Source of the DNA: Levilactobacillus brevis ATCC 14869 = DSM 20054
GTDB taxonomy: Bacteria > Bacillota > Bacilli > Lactobacillales > Lactobacillaceae
Length of the DNA: 37,228 bases
Assembly: GCF_001433855.1 (NCBI RefSeq)
Contig: NZ_AZCP01000005.1
Coordinates: 147,326 to 184,553 of the forward strand
Direction: 5' to 3'
Positions 36,461 to 37,228 of the stretch are shown one piece after another. The notes under the pieces are model-generated. The model made no database searches, was not told the DNA's origin, and was given only the letters and a program-made list of their open reading frames with translations. The translations under genes were made by a program, and so were the position numbers. The stretch's first letter is position 1. Every line of letters begins with the position of its first letter.

Positions 36461-37228
36461 TTAAAGGTCTTCTCGAACTAATGGCATACTCATGCAACGA
36501 GGACCGCCACGGCCTCGTGACAATTCACTTGATAAGACATCAATCACTTTTAGACCATGCTTACGTAATAATTCATTAGAAACGTAATTCCGGTTGTAAG
36601 TAACTACAACACCGGGTGCAATTGCCAAAGTATTGGAGCCGTCATTCCATTGTTCACGGCCAGCAATGATTGGATCGCCGTTACCCGTTGGAATCAAATC
36701 CAAATCGTCAAGGTTCAAAGCATCCTTCAAGACCTTCTTCAAATCGGTTTGGTGATCAAGGCTTAATTGACCATCTTTACCTGGCGTAATCGTCCAAGTA
36801 TCGATATGACCACCTTCACCTAAGATACCTGGGTGAACCGTAAATTGATCGGTATTAATCATCGTGAAGACCGTATCCAAGTGCATCATGGCATGGTTAT
36901 GTGGAATCTTAATAGCGATAACCTTGTCAAAATGGCTCTTGGCAAACAAGTTGCGGGCAATGTCTTCAATCGCATCAGCAGAGGTCCGTTGAGAAACCCC
37001 AATTGCCAAAACGTGATCGGACAAGACTAATTCGTCCCCGCCTTCGATTCGTGTATCATGGTTTCGGTCACGCCAAACATTGAGACCCTTATTAGCAAAT
37101 CGATGATGATACTTGATGATTGTTTCCATAAAGAGTGATTCACGTTGCCGAGCGGCGAATGTCATATGGTTGATACTCAACCCATCACCGATTGAAGCGG
37201 CAGGATCCCGCGTGAAGTATAAGTTAGG
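36461..37228 (-). CDS. arcA: Arginine deiminase, C-terminal part (cut by window end)
   Basis: Converts arginine to citrulline and ammonia, the first step of the ADI pathway that yields ATP and counters acid. The 255 residues seen are the C-terminal part of an expected protein of about 410 aa; the frame stays open to the window edge, starting [11 protein letters not shown]. Visible motifs include [20 protein letters not shown] with the catalytic His, and [10 protein letters not shown] with the nucleophile Cys. An apparent TTG start inside the window is not real. The rest of the arc operon would lie beyond the window, or elsewhere, because no arc gene follows downstream. Confidence 0.97.
   Translation of the reverse strand, partial: PNLYFTRDPAASIGDGLSINHMTFAARQRESLFMETIIKYHHRFANKGLNVWRDRNHDTRIEGGDELVLSDHVLAIGVSQRTSADAIEDIARNLFAKSHFDKVIAIKIPHNHAMMHLDTVFTMINTDQFTVHPGILGEGGHIDTWTITPGKDGQLSLDHQTDLKKVLKDALNLDDLDLIPTGNGDPIIAGREQWNDGSNTLAIAPGVVVTYNRNYVSNELLRKHGLKVIDVLSSELSRGRGGPRCMSMPLVREDL

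Noticed and set aside
1-37228. CRISPR arrays, IS elements, tRNA or rRNA genes
   Set aside because: I looked for regularly spaced repeats, transposase genes with terminal repeats, and RNA gene signatures and saw none.

Overview
The window looks like chromosomal DNA of a lactobacillus. The gene content, the clean AGGAGG-type ribosome binding sites, the sigma-A promoters, the LPxTG surface anchoring and the arginine deiminase gene all fit Lactobacillaceae. A Levilactobacillus brevis-like or Lactiplantibacillus-like heterofermenter is my best guess, but that is inference. No rRNA, tRNA, IS element, prophage or CRISPR array is visible.

Layout. (1) 1-4760: amino-sugar genes glmS and nagB, which share NagR/DasR-like operator sequences, a 40-residue basic protein between them, and a secreted GH73 glucosaminidase with a possible cre site. 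(2) 4769-10300, mostly minus strand: a P1B-type metal ATPase with a CPG motif, a GH31 alpha-glucosidase with two LacI-type operators, and an HMA metallochaperone/Dps pair. The ATPase and HMA promoters carry the same FNR-type box at the same distance from the -10. (3) 10467-12272: tagH, then a possible CcpA-controlled small RNA of about 88 nt and an unknown 102-residue protein. (4) 12498-17904: a six-gene haem acquisition locus with three NEAT-domain surface proteins, an IsdE-like binding protein, a FecCD permease and an ATPase. (5) 17975-24044, minus strand: a five-gene operon of lipoprotein, licD, ppx with an HD domain, ppk and ppx/gppA, which makes and degrades polyphosphate. (6) 24178-27469: a MarR regulator, OsmC, several very small proteins, DUF1304, an AP2-domain protein and a strong candidate minus-strand noncoding RNA. 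(7) 27605-32023: fumarase, an ECF sigma factor with its regulator, and an M20 peptidase. (8) 32196-36394: an AT-rich cassette of a LacI regulator, an amidotransferase-like protein, a YdcZ-type transporter and a penicillin V acylase-like Ntn hydrolase, with several palindromic operators. (9) The end holds the C-terminal part of arcA.

The best candidates for something undescribed are four. One is the LacI-controlled amide hydrolase/transporter cassette. The second is a haem locus whose NEAT domains lack the usual tyrosine pair while its IsdE-like protein keeps the Met/His ligands. The third is the catabolite-linked small RNA with 14 contiguous pairs (one G-U) to the fumC ribosome binding site. 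The fourth is the pair of FNR-box promoters with matching geometry on metal genes.
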